64,000 nucleotides of DNA from Paenibacillus sp. (GCF_031177825.1 NZ_JAPSKE010000012.1:62001-126000); one strand, 5' to 3'; positions 26,790-35,578 are shown, counted from the first letter of the stretch. Program-made: numbers and translations. The notes: generated by a model not told the origin, from the sequence alone.

Positions 26790-28409
26790 TTAGTCGGCCT
26801 TCATCTCTTGATAAACAGCCTTCCGTTCGTCCAGAATCGCTTGGCCTCCGCTCGCCATGTAATCCTTCAACATCGTCTCGTAGACGCTCTCGAACTGTTC
26901 CGGCTTCGCCATCGTCGTCTTAACGATCATCTCGTTGAACTTATCGAGCAGCGTCGTGCCGTATTTCGTCTGCGCCGCGATCGGCCGGTCGAGCAGCACC
27001 GGCGCGAACACGTCCGTATTCGCCACCTGCTGCGCGGCGTCCACCTCGTCTTGGAATTCCGGCGGCATCTGCATCGCGCGCGCCTTCAAGTTCAATTCCA
27101 TGCTCCCGAGCTGCTTGCCGTTCGACACGATCACCATGTCGCCTACGTTATACAGCCGATTCGCCGCTTCCTCGGTCGGGTTCTCCACCGCTACCGGGAT
27201 GCCGTCGACCATCGTGTAATTTTCGCCCTCGACTCCGTTCTGCAATTCGAACAGATTGTCGGCCGTCGCCATCCAATCCAAGTATTTAATGGCCTCGACC
27301 GCGCGTTCGCTCGATTTCGGGATCATGATGTACATCCCGTTCGGCGCGTACATCGGCTTGGCGTGTTTTCCTTCCTCGTTGGCGTATACGTCTACCGGAG
27401 CGAGAATGGCGCCGGGTACGTTCGTCTGCAGCGTCTCATAGGATCCGTTATCATAGAACGGATTGATGTCGTCCTCGCTGAAAAAGCCGATCTTGCCCGT
27501 CGAGACGTCTTCGCCTAATTTCTTTTTGTCTTTATCCAACGCGAAGTCCTTGCTCATCAGACCTTCGTTGTACAGCTTGTTCATGAATTGCAGCGCATCC
27601 TTGAAGCCGGGAAGCAGCGTCGGGTAATCGTTGGAGCCGAGCTGCTGCGTAAGCGTATATTTCTCTTCCTCCGTCGTCGGCTTGATGAACGACCAGATCA
27701 GCGGCTCGTATTGCGCGGAGGCGATCGTCATGCCGAGCGGAATGACTTGACCTCCCGTGCCGCCGGGATCCTGCTCCTTGAACGCTTTCAACACGGTATA
27801 CAGCTCCTCCGTCGTCTGAGGAACCGGCATCCCGAGCTTGTCGAGCCAGTCCTGTCGGATGAAGGAAGCGTATTTCCCGAGGACCGAGCGCTTGGCGGGA
27901 ATCGCGAACTGCACGCCCTTATATTTTCCATACGCCAATACGTCTTCTCCGAGGAACGCCTTCAGGTTCGGGCCGTGCTCGTCGAGCAGCGCGCCGACGT
28001 CGGTCAATCCGCCCTGCTCGGCGTACCGATTGAACGTGTTCGGATCGTACGTAAACACGATGTCCGGCACGTCGCCGCCGCTCGCCATGAGGACGTTCAG
28101 CTTCTCTACCTCTTCGGACCGCGGCACCGGCACGTATTCCACGTCGATGTTGTTCGGGTCGCCGAATCGTTCTTGAATAAGGTTCGTCATGTAGTTGTCC
28201 GTGATGGTACTGCCTGCCGGCGAGTTGCCGCGGTCGAACACCTCGACCTTCAGCGTCACCCGCTCTCCCTGCGCCGCGCCGTCCGTGCCTTCGGCCGCTT
28301 CGGGAGCCGCGTTCGAACATGCCGCGAGCAGCAAGGTGCAAGCCAGACCGAACGCCGCTGCCGCTCGTTTCGTTGCCGGAGCAACGCTTGCTCTTCTGAT
28401 GCCGATCAT
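26790..28409 (-). CDS. Extracellular solute-binding lipoprotein (YtcQ/LplA type)
   Basis: Substrate-binding lipoprotein of the importer, 539 aa. The signal peptide ends in lipobox LLAACS (Cys at about residue 31), followed by an acidic linker and a family 1-like binding-protein fold (VEVFDRGNSPAGSTITDNYM, ASGGDVPDIVFTYDP, IPKSSERAVEAIKYLDWM). It is the first gene of the five-gene operon; AAGGGG is 8 nt upstream of the ATG. The promoter is probably TTGCCG-18-CATACT at 28511-28540, and a cre-like site lies downstream of it. Confidence 0.93.
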   Translation of the reverse strand: MIGIRRASVAPATKRAAAAFGLACTLLLAACSNAAPEAAEGTDGAAQGERVTLKVEVFDRGNSPAGSTITDNYMTNLIQERFGDPNNIDVEYVPVPRSEEVEKLNVLMASGGDVPDIVFTYDPNTFNRYAEQGGLTDVGALLDEHGPNLKAFLGEDVLAYGKYKGVQFAIPAKRSVLGKYASFIRQDWLDKLGMPVPQTTEELYTVLKAFKEQDPGGTGGQVIPLGMTIASAQYEPLIWSFIKPTTEEEKYTLTQQLGSNDYPTLLPGFKDALQFMNKLYNEGLMSKDFALDKDKKKLGEDVSTGKIGFFSEDDINPFYDNGSYETLQTNVPGAILAPVDVYANEEGKHAKPMYAPNGMYIMIPKSSERAVEAIKYLDWMATADNLFELQNGVEGENYTMVDGIPVAVENPTEEAANRLYNVGDMVIVSNGKQLGSMELNLKARAMQMPPEFQDEVDAAQQVANTDVFAPVLLDRPIAAQTKYGTTLLDKFNEMIVKTTMAKPEQFESVYETMLKDYMASGGQAILDERKAVYQEMKAD

Positions 28410-28462
28410 TGTTCCAACCCCTTATACAAGTTAAGTTGTACCGCGCAGGCGGCCGCCGCATT

Positions 28463-28476
28463 CGATAACGCTTACA
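28463..28476 (-). promoter_or_regulatory. Candidate cre (CcpA) site for the binding-protein operon
   Basis: Minus-strand TGTAAGCGTTATCG matches the cre consensus TGWAANCGNTNWCA at 13 of 14 positions. It lies about 30-40 nt downstream of the predicted transcription start, where CcpA could act as a roadblock. Confidence 0.5.
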
Positions 28477-28510
28477 ACCGAGGCGGAGACGGCCCGATCG
28501 GAATGACGCC

Positions 28511-28540
28511 AGTATGGCACGGCATCCGGGCGAGCGGCAA
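28511..28540 (-). promoter_or_regulatory. Putative promoter of the binding-protein operon
   Basis: Minus-strand TTGCCG (28535-28540), 18-nt spacer, CATACT (28511-28516). Imperfect, which would fit dependence on the adjacent AraC-type activator. Confidence 0.45.
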
Positions 28541-28622
28541 TAAACTAGTTTCCCATGCATAAACCGGGGCGGAAATTCCCTACATATGGAAAATAAAACC
28601 GGATTCGCATGCTAAACCTTTT

Positions 28623-30884
28623 TCACATATCGCTCGAAATCCGCGTCGTACCGGGCTTCAGCTTCAGCTTGCGGTAATCTCCCGGCGTCACGCCGACGAG
28701 GCGCTTGAACACGCGTCCGAACGTTATGGAGTTGGCGTACCCGACCTGTAGGGCGATGCGTTGGATCGATTCCTCCGTCTCCGCCAGCAGCCGCTCGGCG
28801 CGATCCATCCGCAGCTCCGCGAGATAATCGACGAACTTCATGTTGTACGCCTCTTTGAAGAGATAGCTGACGTACTTGCCCGAAATATGGAATCGATCGC
28901 TCAGATGCTTCAACGACAAGTCGGGATTCTCGAAATGTTCCTCGATATAAGCCTTCAATTCCTTGATCATCGCGAGATGGTTTTTCGTTTCGCGGTGCGC
29001 GACGTAGGTGCGGTAGATTTCGGTCAATCGTTCCGACATTTTCGATTTGAGCTCCGCGAGCGTAGCCGCTTCCTCCTCGGCGGCTTCAGGGGCTTCCGCA
29101 GCTTGGAAATGCGCCTGCAGCTCCGGCGACATCTCCGCCAGCTCGGTCCCGAGCATATCCATCAACGTCCGCAGCGCCGTTCGGATATCCTCGTCCTTCA
29201 GGCGATCCGCCGCCATCCGATCGAACATCGCGTCGAGCGAATCGCGCCACTCGGCGTTCAGCAGTCTGAACGCCTTCACGAGCTCGGCGGCGCATTGAAT
29301 ATACTTATACCATTGCCGTTCGGATTCCCCGGGCAAATCCTCGCTCATCAGAATCGCTTCTTTGCCGAGCGACATCTTGTGCGACAGCGCGTCGAGCGCC
29401 GCGCGATACGATCGTCCGACTCCCTCCCAATCCCGCTCGACGGACCCGATGGCGAATAACAAAGACAACCGCAGATGCTCGGCCACCCAATCCCGTCCCT
29501 TATCGGCGAACCGCCGAATCGTCTCCCGAAGCGAAGCCGTCTCCCCGTTCCATCCGACGATGACCCCCATCCGATTTTCGGCGATCCACTCCGCCCACGC
29601 GTACATGCCCTCCGTTTGCGCCAGCTCCTGCAGCACGTTCGTAAGCGCGAATTTCAACGTATGCTGGTCCCGCGAGGAGAACGCCCGGCTGAAGTCTCGG
29701 TAATGTCCGATCTCGACGACGACGAACGCCAATCGCTGCAGCCGCTTCGCCTCGGGAAGCATGCCCAGCTTCTTCAGCCGCTCGGCCGCCGTCTCCTTGG
29801 CGAGGCCTTGCATCATATCGTGGAACAGCTGGCGGCGTTGGACGAGCAAATTTTCGCGTTGCTGTTTTTCGAAATCTTCGGTTTGCCGAATGAGCTTCTC
29901 CAGCGTCTGATCGATGACCGACAGCTCATCCATCTTCAGTCCGAAATCGTTCTCCGACATTCGGATCGATTCGATCCGATTCATCATGACCCGGATCGGC
30001 TGATAGTTCTTCCGCGTAATATAGAGAATGTAGAAAATGGCGAAAACGATCGTCACCAAGCCGACGCCGACCCAAGCGTAGGAGATGACCGAAACCCACA
30101 TGAACATCTGCCCCGCGGCGATGCCGGTTTCGAACGTCCACCCGAGCGGCTCGAACGTCGCCCGATTGAGCACCTTGCCGCCGTTCGCCGCCGGCCCCTC
30201 CCGGTCCGCCGAACGGGTGGAAAACAACAAGCTCCCGTTTTCGTCGCGAACGTCCACGAACGAGACGTCGCCGTCGTTCATCGATCGGATCATCTGCTCG
30301 ATCGCGTAGACGTCCGCGTTGACGACGAACAGTCCGTCGGAGCCGAAGGGCAGCGGCCACCGCTTATACATGGAAACGACGCGCCGCTCCTGATCGATGC
30401 TGAACTCTCGATACGTCCGAATGGACGACCAGCCGCGGAACTCCGGGCGTTCCATCGCCCGCTCGATGAAGCCTCGATCGGCGAAGGTATCCCAACCGAC
30501 GAGTCCGCTCGTCGTCAGCACTTGCTTGTCTTCGAGTCTGTAAATATACATGGAATGAATCAAGCCGTCGTTCGCCATCAGCTTTCTCATGCTGTCCGCC
30601 ACGTCGATGACGACCTGACGATCGTCCCGCGTCGTTCTCGCGTTCAGCGCGTCTCGGTATCGGTCGTTCTTCTCGAGCTCCTCGAGCACGTCCATCTCGA
30701 CCGCTCGCAAGGATCGGGACAGACGGTCCAGCATATAGTCCGTCGACAATCGATCGGCCTTCACGGTTTCCTTATGCGAAATATCGTTCACGAGGATCAG
30801 GGACAGGAAGATCAGAATCGTAACCGTAAAGAAGAAGATCGGAAAATACGAAAGCAGCATGCGGCGGTACCAATTTTTCTTCAT
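28623..30884 (-). CDS. Membrane-bound AraC-family transcriptional regulator
   Basis: One-component sensor/regulator, 753 aa. TM1 is near the N-terminus (SYFPIFFFTVTILIFLSLIL), then an extracytoplasmic sensor domain of about 230 residues, TM2 about 270-292 (VSVISYAWVGVGLVTIVFAI), a cytoplasmic linker, and a C-terminal double HTH AraC domain (LSLKHLSDRFHISGKYVSYL, IQRIALQVGYANSITFGRVF). This architecture is common next to oligosaccharide importers in Paenibacillus. ATG 30884 is preferred to GTG 30890 because AAGGTGG is 7 nt upstream of the ATG. It lies directly upstream of, and probably activates, the binding-protein operon. Confidence 0.92.
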   Translation of the reverse strand: MKKNWYRRMLLSYFPIFFFTVTILIFLSLILVNDISHKETVKADRLSTDYMLDRLSRSLRAVEMDVLEELEKNDRYRDALNARTTRDDRQVVIDVADSMRKLMANDGLIHSMYIYRLEDKQVLTTSGLVGWDTFADRGFIERAMERPEFRGWSSIRTYREFSIDQERRVVSMYKRWPLPFGSDGLFVVNADVYAIEQMIRSMNDGDVSFVDVRDENGSLLFSTRSADREGPAANGGKVLNRATFEPLGWTFETGIAAGQMFMWVSVISYAWVGVGLVTIVFAIFYILYITRKNYQPIRVMMNRIESIRMSENDFGLKMDELSVIDQTLEKLIRQTEDFEKQQRENLLVQRRQLFHDMMQGLAKETAAERLKKLGMLPEAKRLQRLAFVVVEIGHYRDFSRAFSSRDQHTLKFALTNVLQELAQTEGMYAWAEWIAENRMGVIVGWNGETASLRETIRRFADKGRDWVAEHLRLSLLFAIGSVERDWEGVGRSYRAALDALSHKMSLGKEAILMSEDLPGESERQWYKYIQCAAELVKAFRLLNAEWRDSLDAMFDRMAADRLKDEDIRTALRTLMDMLGTELAEMSPELQAHFQAAEAPEAAEEEAATLAELKSKMSERLTEIYRTYVAHRETKNHLAMIKELKAYIEEHFENPDLSLKHLSDRFHISGKYVSYLFKEAYNMKFVDYLAELRMDRAERLLAETEESIQRIALQVGYANSITFGRVFKRLVGVTPGDYRKLKLKPGTTRISSDM

Positions 30885-30907
30885 GTCCACACCACCTTTT
30901 CTTTGAA

Positions 30908-30921
30908 GGGAAGCGCTTTCC
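30908..30921. promoter_or_regulatory. cre-like palindrome upstream of the AraC-type gene
   Basis: GGGAAGCGCTTTCC, 11 of 14 to the cre consensus with a perfect AAGCGCTT core, about 25-35 nt upstream of the start codon. Confidence 0.35.
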
Positions 30922-31003
30922 TATGGACATTTTAAAAGATAACGGTACCCTAGGCAAATCATTTTCCTGCCGCCTCTCCTCCGTTTCGCCGCCGAAAATG
31001 GAA

Positions 31004-31039
31004 GGACGGCCAAATCGCCGCGCGGCGAATCGGCCGTCC
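31004..31039 (-). terminator. Hairpin after the HRDC gene
   Basis: GGACGGCC pairs with GGCCGTCC, with an inner GCCGC/GCGGC stem. The minus strand continues as TTCCATTTTC, a weak U-tract. Confidence 0.6.
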
Positions 31040-31066
31040 CCCCATCCATCCGATGCGTACCTTCGC

Positions 31067-32077
31067 TTACCCCGCCTTCGCCGCGGTCTCGTCCTTCCGC
31101 CGACGGAAGCGAATGCGCAGCAATCGCAGCCATTCGTACGCGCGGTCCGACGGGACGTCCTTCCATAGCTCCTCTTCGTTCAGCTTCTGCAGAATCGGCT
31201 TCAGGTATCGGTCCCCCGCCTGCCCGAACAGCTGAAGCACGCGCGCCTGCTGCTCCGACGGCACGTCCTTCGTCTCTACCGCGATGACCGGCTCGACGTC
31301 GTAGCCCTCCTTCTCCAGCTCCTCGAGCAGCGCCAGCGCTTCCCGCCGCGGCAGCGACGCGCTCGTCTTCAGCGTCTCGAGGTCGGTGCCGTTCAGCGCC
31401 GCCTCGAGCACCGCGTTCCGCTGCTGCTTGCGCTGCCGCTCCCGCTCGACGAACGCCTCCTGCTGCTGATGCAGCCACAGCTTATACTGAGCGTAGTCGA
31501 TGCGTTCCGGCACCCAATCGAGCGGGAACGTCGTCTCCCGCGCCGCCGCGCCCGTAATCGCGAGCAGCTCCTTCCCGTACAGGTCCGCCTTGAACGGCCC
31601 GAATCCGGGCAGCTGCAACAGCTCGTCCGTCGTCTGCGGCAGGAAGGCGCTAAGCATGCCGAGCAGCCGGTTCGTCGCGACCATGTAAGGCGCCTTGTTT
31701 TCCTTGCCGGCCTGCTTCCGCCGCCATTCCCGCAGCGCCTCGTACACCGCATCGTTCTTGAACGCGTCGCCGTAATATTGCAGCTTCTGCACCCACTCCG
31801 AGCGGCCGTTGATCGACTGCACGTCGCCCGTTACGTTGTCGAGCAGCGGCGCGTAGCCTTCGGACATCTTCTGCAGCAGCTGTCCGCGGAACGCCGTCAG
31901 CATCTCGTTCCATCCGGCGCCCTCGAACCAGCACATCTCCGTCGTCTCCCCGCTCTCGTCCGGCTCGTTCCAATACACATGCCATACGCCGGAGTCTTCC
32001 CCGATCGTGACCTGCGCTTGGACGACGCCGCCCTCCTCCGTCCGCTTCTGCAAGCTGTTCATGAATACCCAGTTCAT
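31067..32077 (-). CDS. HRDC domain-containing protein
   Basis: 336-aa cytoplasmic protein. The central part (about 110-175) is an HRDC domain, as at the C-terminus of RecQ and RNase D: YEALREWRRKQAG, APYMVATNRLLGMLSAFLP, LLQLPGFGPFKADLYGKELL. The N-terminal 100 residues and the charged C-terminal half (RQRKQQRNAVLEAAL, then a helical tail ending RIRFRRRKDE) have no recognised domain. No helicase or nuclease motif is visible, so this is a stand-alone HRDC protein, probably binding nucleic acid. GGGGAG lies 9 nt upstream of the ATG. Confidence 0.8.
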   Translation of the reverse strand: MNWVFMNSLQKRTEEGGVVQAQVTIGEDSGVWHVYWNEPDESGETTEMCWFEGAGWNEMLTAFRGQLLQKMSEGYAPLLDNVTGDVQSINGRSEWVQKLQYYGDAFKNDAVYEALREWRRKQAGKENKAPYMVATNRLLGMLSAFLPQTTDELLQLPGFGPFKADLYGKELLAITGAAARETTFPLDWVPERIDYAQYKLWLHQQQEAFVERERQRKQQRNAVLEAALNGTDLETLKTSASLPRREALALLEELEKEGYDVEPVIAVETKDVPSEQQARVLQLFGQAGDRYLKPILQKLNEEELWKDVPSDRAYEWLRLLRIRFRRRKDETAAKAG

Positions 32078-32124
32078 CCGTCAATGCTCCCCTTCCTAGG
32101 AAAATGATGATCCTCGAACGACGA

Positions 32125-32165
32125 CAAAAAAAGCACCCCACTTACCTAGGTAAGTGAGGTGCTTC
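32125..32165 (-). terminator. Terminator of the 69-aa membrane protein gene
   Basis: AAGCACCCCACTTACCT pairs with AGGTAAGTGAGGTGCTT (17 bp, one mismatch); the minus strand continues as a run of seven T. Confidence 0.9.
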
Positions 32166-32242
32166 CTCGCCGATCACGTTCAATTGCCTTCACTATATCA
32201 CGCGCCGAACGCGCTGGCAAGCCTAATTTTACCTTCGTACAC

Positions 32243-32452
32243 TTAATACGAACCCGGCGCGGACCACCTTATTATAATCGTATATAGAGCGGCCGCGGCG
32301 ACGACGACGCCGGCGAACCCGAGCGCGTATACGCCTCGTCGGGACGCCATCTCGCGCACCTTCCAAGCTCGCTTGCCGCGTTCGACCGGCCCGATAAACA
32401 CCGCTACCATTACGTCCATCCACCACAGCATGATCGCTTGCAATTTGCGCAT
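32243..32452 (-). CDS. Small hypothetical membrane protein
   Basis: 69 aa, not recognised. It has a basic N-terminal half (ERGKRAWKVREMASRRGVYA) and one likely transmembrane segment near the C-terminus (GFAGVVVAAAALYTIIIRW), plus a weaker hydrophobic stretch at the N-terminus. Reasons to think it real: GGGGAGGG 6 nt upstream of the ATG, a strong terminator about 80 nt downstream, and its own intergenic space. It is divergent from the DUF3055-like gene. No function is proposed. Confidence 0.6.
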   Translation of the reverse strand: MRKLQAIMLWWMDVMVAVFIGPVERGKRAWKVREMASRRGVYALGFAGVVVAAAALYTIIIRWSAPGSY

Positions 32453-32476
32453 TCGCGTCCCTCCCCGCCGCCGTCT

Positions 32477-32505
32477 TTGCCGGAACCGCCTCGCTCCGGT
32501 ATAAT
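32477..32505 (+). promoter_or_regulatory. Sigma-A promoter of the DUF3055-like gene
   Basis: TTGCCG (32477-32482), 17-nt spacer, TATAAT (32500-32505), 64 nt before the start codon. Confidence 0.7.
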
Positions 32506-32568
32506 GGTTGAATTACTGTTTTATACGCCGAACGGCTCCCAAAAGTTTCTCCCGAAGGAGGAAAATCC

Positions 32569-32865
32569 ATGTCGAACGATTTCGATTTTTTATCGGACAG
32601 CACCGAACAAACCAGCACGCGTTACGTTACCATGGTGACGCCGAAGCTGAACCGGTTCGACCTCGCGATCTTGACGACGAACCGCTTCTACGGCAAGAAG
32701 CTGATCATCGACATGCAAAGCGGCATCTCCGCCATCATCGGGCCGGACGACCTCGACGAGGAAGGCTTCTTGGAGCACCGGTTCCGCTTGAACGAAGAGC
32801 AAGCGGAGGAACTTCACGAATTCCTGTCGCAAATCGTCGGTCCGATTTCGTATCCCGACGATTAA
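32569..32865 (+). CDS. DUF3055-like conserved protein
   Basis: 98-aa acidic cytoplasmic protein of unknown function, conserved in Bacillales as far as I can judge from YGKKLIIDMQSGISAIIGPD and the acidic C-terminal helix EEQAEELHEFLSQ; the DUF number is from memory. AAGGAGG is 7 nt upstream of the ATG. It has a good promoter and ends before a terminator that overlaps the next gene's Shine-Dalgarno. Confidence 0.75.
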   Translation: MSNDFDFLSDSTEQTSTRYVTMVTPKLNRFDLAILTTNRFYGKKLIIDMQSGISAIIGPDDLDEEGFLEHRFRLNEEQAEELHEFLSQIVGPISYPDD

Positions 32866-32874
32866 CGTTCATGA

Positions 32875-32924
32875 AAAACCTCCCTCCCGGACACGATAAG
32901 GAAATCCCGGGAAGGAGGTTTTTT
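32875..32924. terminator. Terminator whose right arm holds the next gene's Shine-Dalgarno
   Basis: AAAACCTCCCTCCCGG (32875-32890) pairs with CCGGGAAGGAGGTTTT (32907-32922), one mismatch, followed by more T up to 32924. The AAGGAGG in the right arm is the Shine-Dalgarno of the ORF at 32927, and the T-run is its spacer. Confidence 0.8.
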
Positions 32925-32926
32925 GT

Positions 32927-33211
32927 ATGGCTTTTCTGAAGGAAGATCGCTCGGAATATACCGACGTATCGACGGTGGAATCGCAGCGAAACGACCTCAC
33001 CTTCGAGGAGTTTCCGGAAGGACCGTACGGCTCGAGCCTGATCGTCGAATCGATCGGCAAGAGCGGACCGTGGCGCGAAGACCAGCGGCCGCCGAACCGG
33101 TTCAATTACGAAAACCGGGAGCTTCACGAGGGGCTGCCGCGTCAATTTCCGGGCGCCCATCCGACGCACGACGAAGAAGGCAACGAAAGCGCGTTCGATG
33201 CAGGCATTTAA
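32927..33211 (+). CDS. Hypothetical 94-aa cytosolic protein
   Basis: Not recognised. It is hydrophilic, rich in Glu, Asp, Pro and Arg, with no membrane segment; notable pieces are NDLTFEEFPEGPYGSSL and PPNRFNYENRELHEGLPRQF, the latter typical of short proteins seen in Bacillales. AAGGAGG lies 8 nt upstream of the ATG but sits inside a terminator stem, so translation needs read-through and an open stem. It is followed by a bidirectional terminator. The good start region and bounded position support it as real. Confidence 0.65.
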   Translation: MAFLKEDRSEYTDVSTVESQRNDLTFEEFPEGPYGSSLIVESIGKSGPWREDQRPPNRFNYENRELHEGLPRQFPGAHPTHDEEGNESAFDAGI

Positions 33212-33231
33212 TCGTCAAGGCGCGGCGAACG

Positions 33232-33272
33232 AAAAAGACGGCCTCCGGGGCGCAGTCCCGGAGGCCGTTTTC
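33232..33272. terminator. Bidirectional terminator between convergent genes
   Basis: A perfect 12-bp stem, ACGGCCTCCGGG (33238-33249) with CCCGGAGGCCGT (33257-33268); T-runs follow on both strands. It serves the 94-aa gene and the exonuclease gene. Confidence 0.9.
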
Positions 33273-33279
33273 CAACTCG

Positions 33280-34143
33280 TTAAACAATATCCTTCAGCAA
33301 CCCGCGGAACTCCAGCTCCTCGAACTTCGCCCCTACGCGCTCCGGATCCGGCGCCCAGCGGCAAGCGTCGATCTCGCACGTCAGCGGCACTTCGCAATAG
33401 ATCGTGGCCAACTCGCGGCACAGATGCAGCATGTCGAGGTCCGCTTCGATCTTCTTCTTGACCGAAGCCGACAACGCGTCGAGATTCGCGAGGATGCCCT
33501 CGATCGTCTCGTACTCCGACAGCAGCTTGATCGCCGTCTTCTCGCCGATGCCTTTGACGCCAGGGTAGTTGTCGCTGCTGTCGCCGATGAGCCCCTTCAA
33601 GTCGATGACCTGCGGCGGCGTCAGCTGCTTTTCCTCCAGCAGCGCCTCGCGGTCGTACACCGCGTAGTTGCCGAAGCCCTTTTTCAACATCACGACTTTG
33701 ACACGATCCGAGACGAGCTGCAGCAAATCATGATCGCCCGTCAGGATGAGCACGTCCATCTCGTCGCCGTACTTGCGCGCGAGCGTGCCGATACAATCGT
33801 CCGCCTCGTAGCCGAGCACGCCGATATTCGGAACGTCGAGCGCTTCGACGACTTCTTTCACGAGATCGAATTGCGGAATGAGATCGTCCGGCGCTTCCGG
33901 CCGGTTGCCCTTGTACGCCGCGTAACGCTCCGTGCGGAACGTCTTGCTGCTCATATCCCAGCAGACGGCTACATGAGTAGGTTCGTATGTACGGACCGCA
34001 TCGGTCAAATACCGGACGAAGCCGTGAATGGCGTTGACGGGCACGCCCGATTTCGTCTTGCGCACGTACCCGCCGTACGCGGACGCGAAGTAAGCGCGGA
34101 ACAGCACCGCCATGCCGTCGACCAATAACAACGAATTGGACAC
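33280..34143 (-). CDS. 5'-3' exonuclease (PolA N-terminal/YpcP family)
   Basis: Structure-specific 5' nuclease/flap endonuclease, 287 aa, cytoplasmic, expected in Okazaki fragment or repair processing. Metal-binding acidic residues are visible in LLLVDGMAVLFRAYF, VAVCWDMSSKTFRTE, LGYEADDCIGTLA, LTGDHDLLQLV and LIGDSSDNYPGVKGIGEKTA (helix-3-turn-helix region). It is a stand-alone nuclease with no polymerase domain, like B. subtilis YpcP. The start is a GTG with AAGGGGAAGG 7 nt upstream; an extended -10 TGGTATAAT lies at 34191-34199. Confidence 0.92.
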   Translation of the reverse strand: MSNSLLLVDGMAVLFRAYFASAYGGYVRKTKSGVPVNAIHGFVRYLTDAVRTYEPTHVAVCWDMSSKTFRTERYAAYKGNRPEAPDDLIPQFDLVKEVVEALDVPNIGVLGYEADDCIGTLARKYGDEMDVLILTGDHDLLQLVSDRVKVVMLKKGFGNYAVYDREALLEEKQLTPPQVIDLKGLIGDSSDNYPGVKGIGEKTAIKLLSEYETIEGILANLDALSASVKKKIEADLDMLHLCRELATIYCEVPLTCEIDACRWAPDPERVGAKFEELEFRGLLKDIV

Positions 34144-34190
34144 GAAGAAACCTTCCCCTTTGCTTGCAGACGGAAGCCTGCTTTTCTAGC

Positions 34191-34199
34191 ATTATACCA
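34191..34199 (-). promoter_or_regulatory. Extended -10 promoter element of the exonuclease gene
   Basis: Minus-strand TGGTATAAT about 50 nt upstream of the start. No clear -35, as is common for extended -10 promoters. Confidence 0.45.
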
Positions 34200-34384
34200 C
34201 AGTAGAAACCTACAAAGTGGAAACGACTCTCGCAGGGAAATAGTTCCGAATCGACTCGTTTCGACTCGTCCGCCTACAAAAATCATCCCGCTCGCAGTAT
34301 AATGGAGTTAGCCCTATTCCCTACCGTCACACCCAGCGCGGATACCGAGGGCGATATGTCGACGATAAGGAGCGTGACCTCGGT

Positions 34385-34738
34385 ATGACGAGCGAACAAC
34401 AAGAATTGGTGCGGATGATCAGACAAGCGATTACGGAAAGCCACGATGATCTAAAACAGGAAATTCAAGGACTTCGAGCGGAATTGAAAGCGGAAATCCA
34501 AGAGGTTCGGGCGGAACTGAAAGCGGAAATCCAAGAGGTTCGGGCGGAACTGAAAGCGGAAATCCAAGAGGTTCGAGCCGAAATCCAAGAGGTTCGCACG
34601 GAGCTGCAGGCGGTTCGAACGGAGATGAACGCTCGCTTCGAGAAGGTCGACGAAGGCATGGACTACGTCCGGGAAAAAATCCAAGAACACGACGAGGACA
34701 TCTTTCGAATCAAGCGATTGCTTAAAGCGGTAACCTAA
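34385..34738 (+). CDS. Coiled-coil protein with 11-residue repeats
   Basis: 117-aa highly charged protein, predicted to be one long coiled coil. The core is three copies of AELKAEIQEVR followed by a 7-residue variant AEIQEVR; both 11- and 7-residue periods keep a coiled-coil face. The C-terminal part (MNARFEKVDEGMDYVREKIQ) is also helical. No domain or partner is recognised. The ATG has AAGGAG 12 nt upstream, a long spacing; TATAAT at 34298-34303 may be its -10. It lies alone between the exonuclease and LamG genes. Confidence 0.65.
   Translation: MTSEQQELVRMIRQAITESHDDLKQEIQGLRAELKAEIQEVRAELKAEIQEVRAELKAEIQEVRAEIQEVRTELQAVRTEMNARFEKVDEGMDYVREKIQEHDEDIFRIKRLLKAVT
34478..34597 (+). repeat. 33-bp tandem repeat, three copies plus a partial
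   Basis: Units at 34478-34510, 34511-34543 and 34544-34576 differ by one or two bases. The partial fourth copy lacks 12 bp, so the frame is kept. They encode the 11-residue coiled-coil repeat. Confidence 0.95.
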
Positions 34739-34764
34739 TCCTACGATAATAACATTCAAATGAT

Positions 34765-34803
34765 CGGCCTCGACCCGTACGCCAACGGATCGAGGCCGTT
34801 TCG
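34765..34803. terminator. Terminator between the coiled-coil gene and the LamG gene
   Basis: CGGCCTCGA (34765-34773) pairs with TCGAGGCCG (34790-34798), with an inner CCGT/ACGG; TTTC follows on the plus strand. The minus-strand side has only a weak T-run. Confidence 0.65.
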
Positions 34804-34807
34804 TCGT

Positions 34808-35578
34808 TCAGCGGATATGCGCCGTTACTTCCGCCATCCGGCGAAGGTCGGCCTCGGACAGCGCTCGGTCGAACACGGCGAGCCCTCCGAGCAAGCCGGT
34901 GTAGAAATTCCCCGGTTCGCCGGAACGATCCACCGCGCCGACCGTAAAGTCCGCGCCGTCCTCGCCCCCGTCGAAGATGCCCCCGTCGTACGGATACGGA
35001 TTGAACGTGTCCCGTTCGTCCAGACGGCCGTCCAAGTACGACCGAGCCGCCTTGCCGTCGTACGTGAACGCGACGAAGCGCCATTCCCCGAACGGAACCG
35101 GCGTGCCGCCGATCGAAGCGTCCATGCAGTACATATAGCCGGGCGTCGGTCCGCCGACCGAGGAGACGTGCCCGCACACCTGCTGCGAGCTGTTCCATAT
35201 TTTCAAGTTGAGGAACAGGCAATATTGCCGTTTCCGCCGCGTTTCGTCCCAAAAACCGGCGACCGCCTCGCAGCCGTCGTAAGCGACGGCTTCCCGTTTC
35301 ACCCAAGCGGCGACGGTCAGCTGCGCCTGCGGCCCATGAAGGTTCAGCGCCGGACATCGTCCCCGCGGGATGCGGAACCATTGGCCGAAGCGCAGGTACG
35401 CGGCATACGGCCCGAACACGCCGTCGGCCGCTCGCTCGATCGGACCGTTCCTCTCTTCCAGCCGGTATTCGCAGCGCCCCTGAGAAACCCTATCCGCCCC
35501 CGCTTCCTCGCGAAAATCCCAAAAGGCGAGAAGCCCCGGAACGGATAAAATACGCTCCGTTTTCGATAGACGATTCAT
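34808..35578 (-). CDS. LamG/concanavalin A-like domain protein
   Basis: About 256 aa, no signal peptide. The pattern of a LamG (jelly-roll) domain is clear: [70 protein letters not shown]. Such domains bind sugars, but no catalytic module is present. ATG 35578 overlaps the previous stop as ATGA; a TTG at 35587 with GGAGG 4 nt upstream is an alternative. It is last in the block that starts with the GH123-like gene. An intracellular LamG domain is odd; the role is unknown. Confidence 0.8.
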   Translation of the reverse strand: MNRLSKTERILSVPGLLAFWDFREEAGADRVSQGRCEYRLEERNGPIERAADGVFGPYAAYLRFGQWFRIPRGRCPALNLHGPQAQLTVAAWVKREAVAYDGCEAVAGFWDETRRKRQYCLFLNLKIWNSSQQVCGHVSSVGGPTPGYMYCMDASIGGTPVPFGEWRFVAFTYDGKAARSYLDGRLDERDTFNPYPYDGGIFDGGEDGADFTVGAVDRSGEPGNFYTGLLGGLAVFDRALSEADLRRMAEVTAHIR

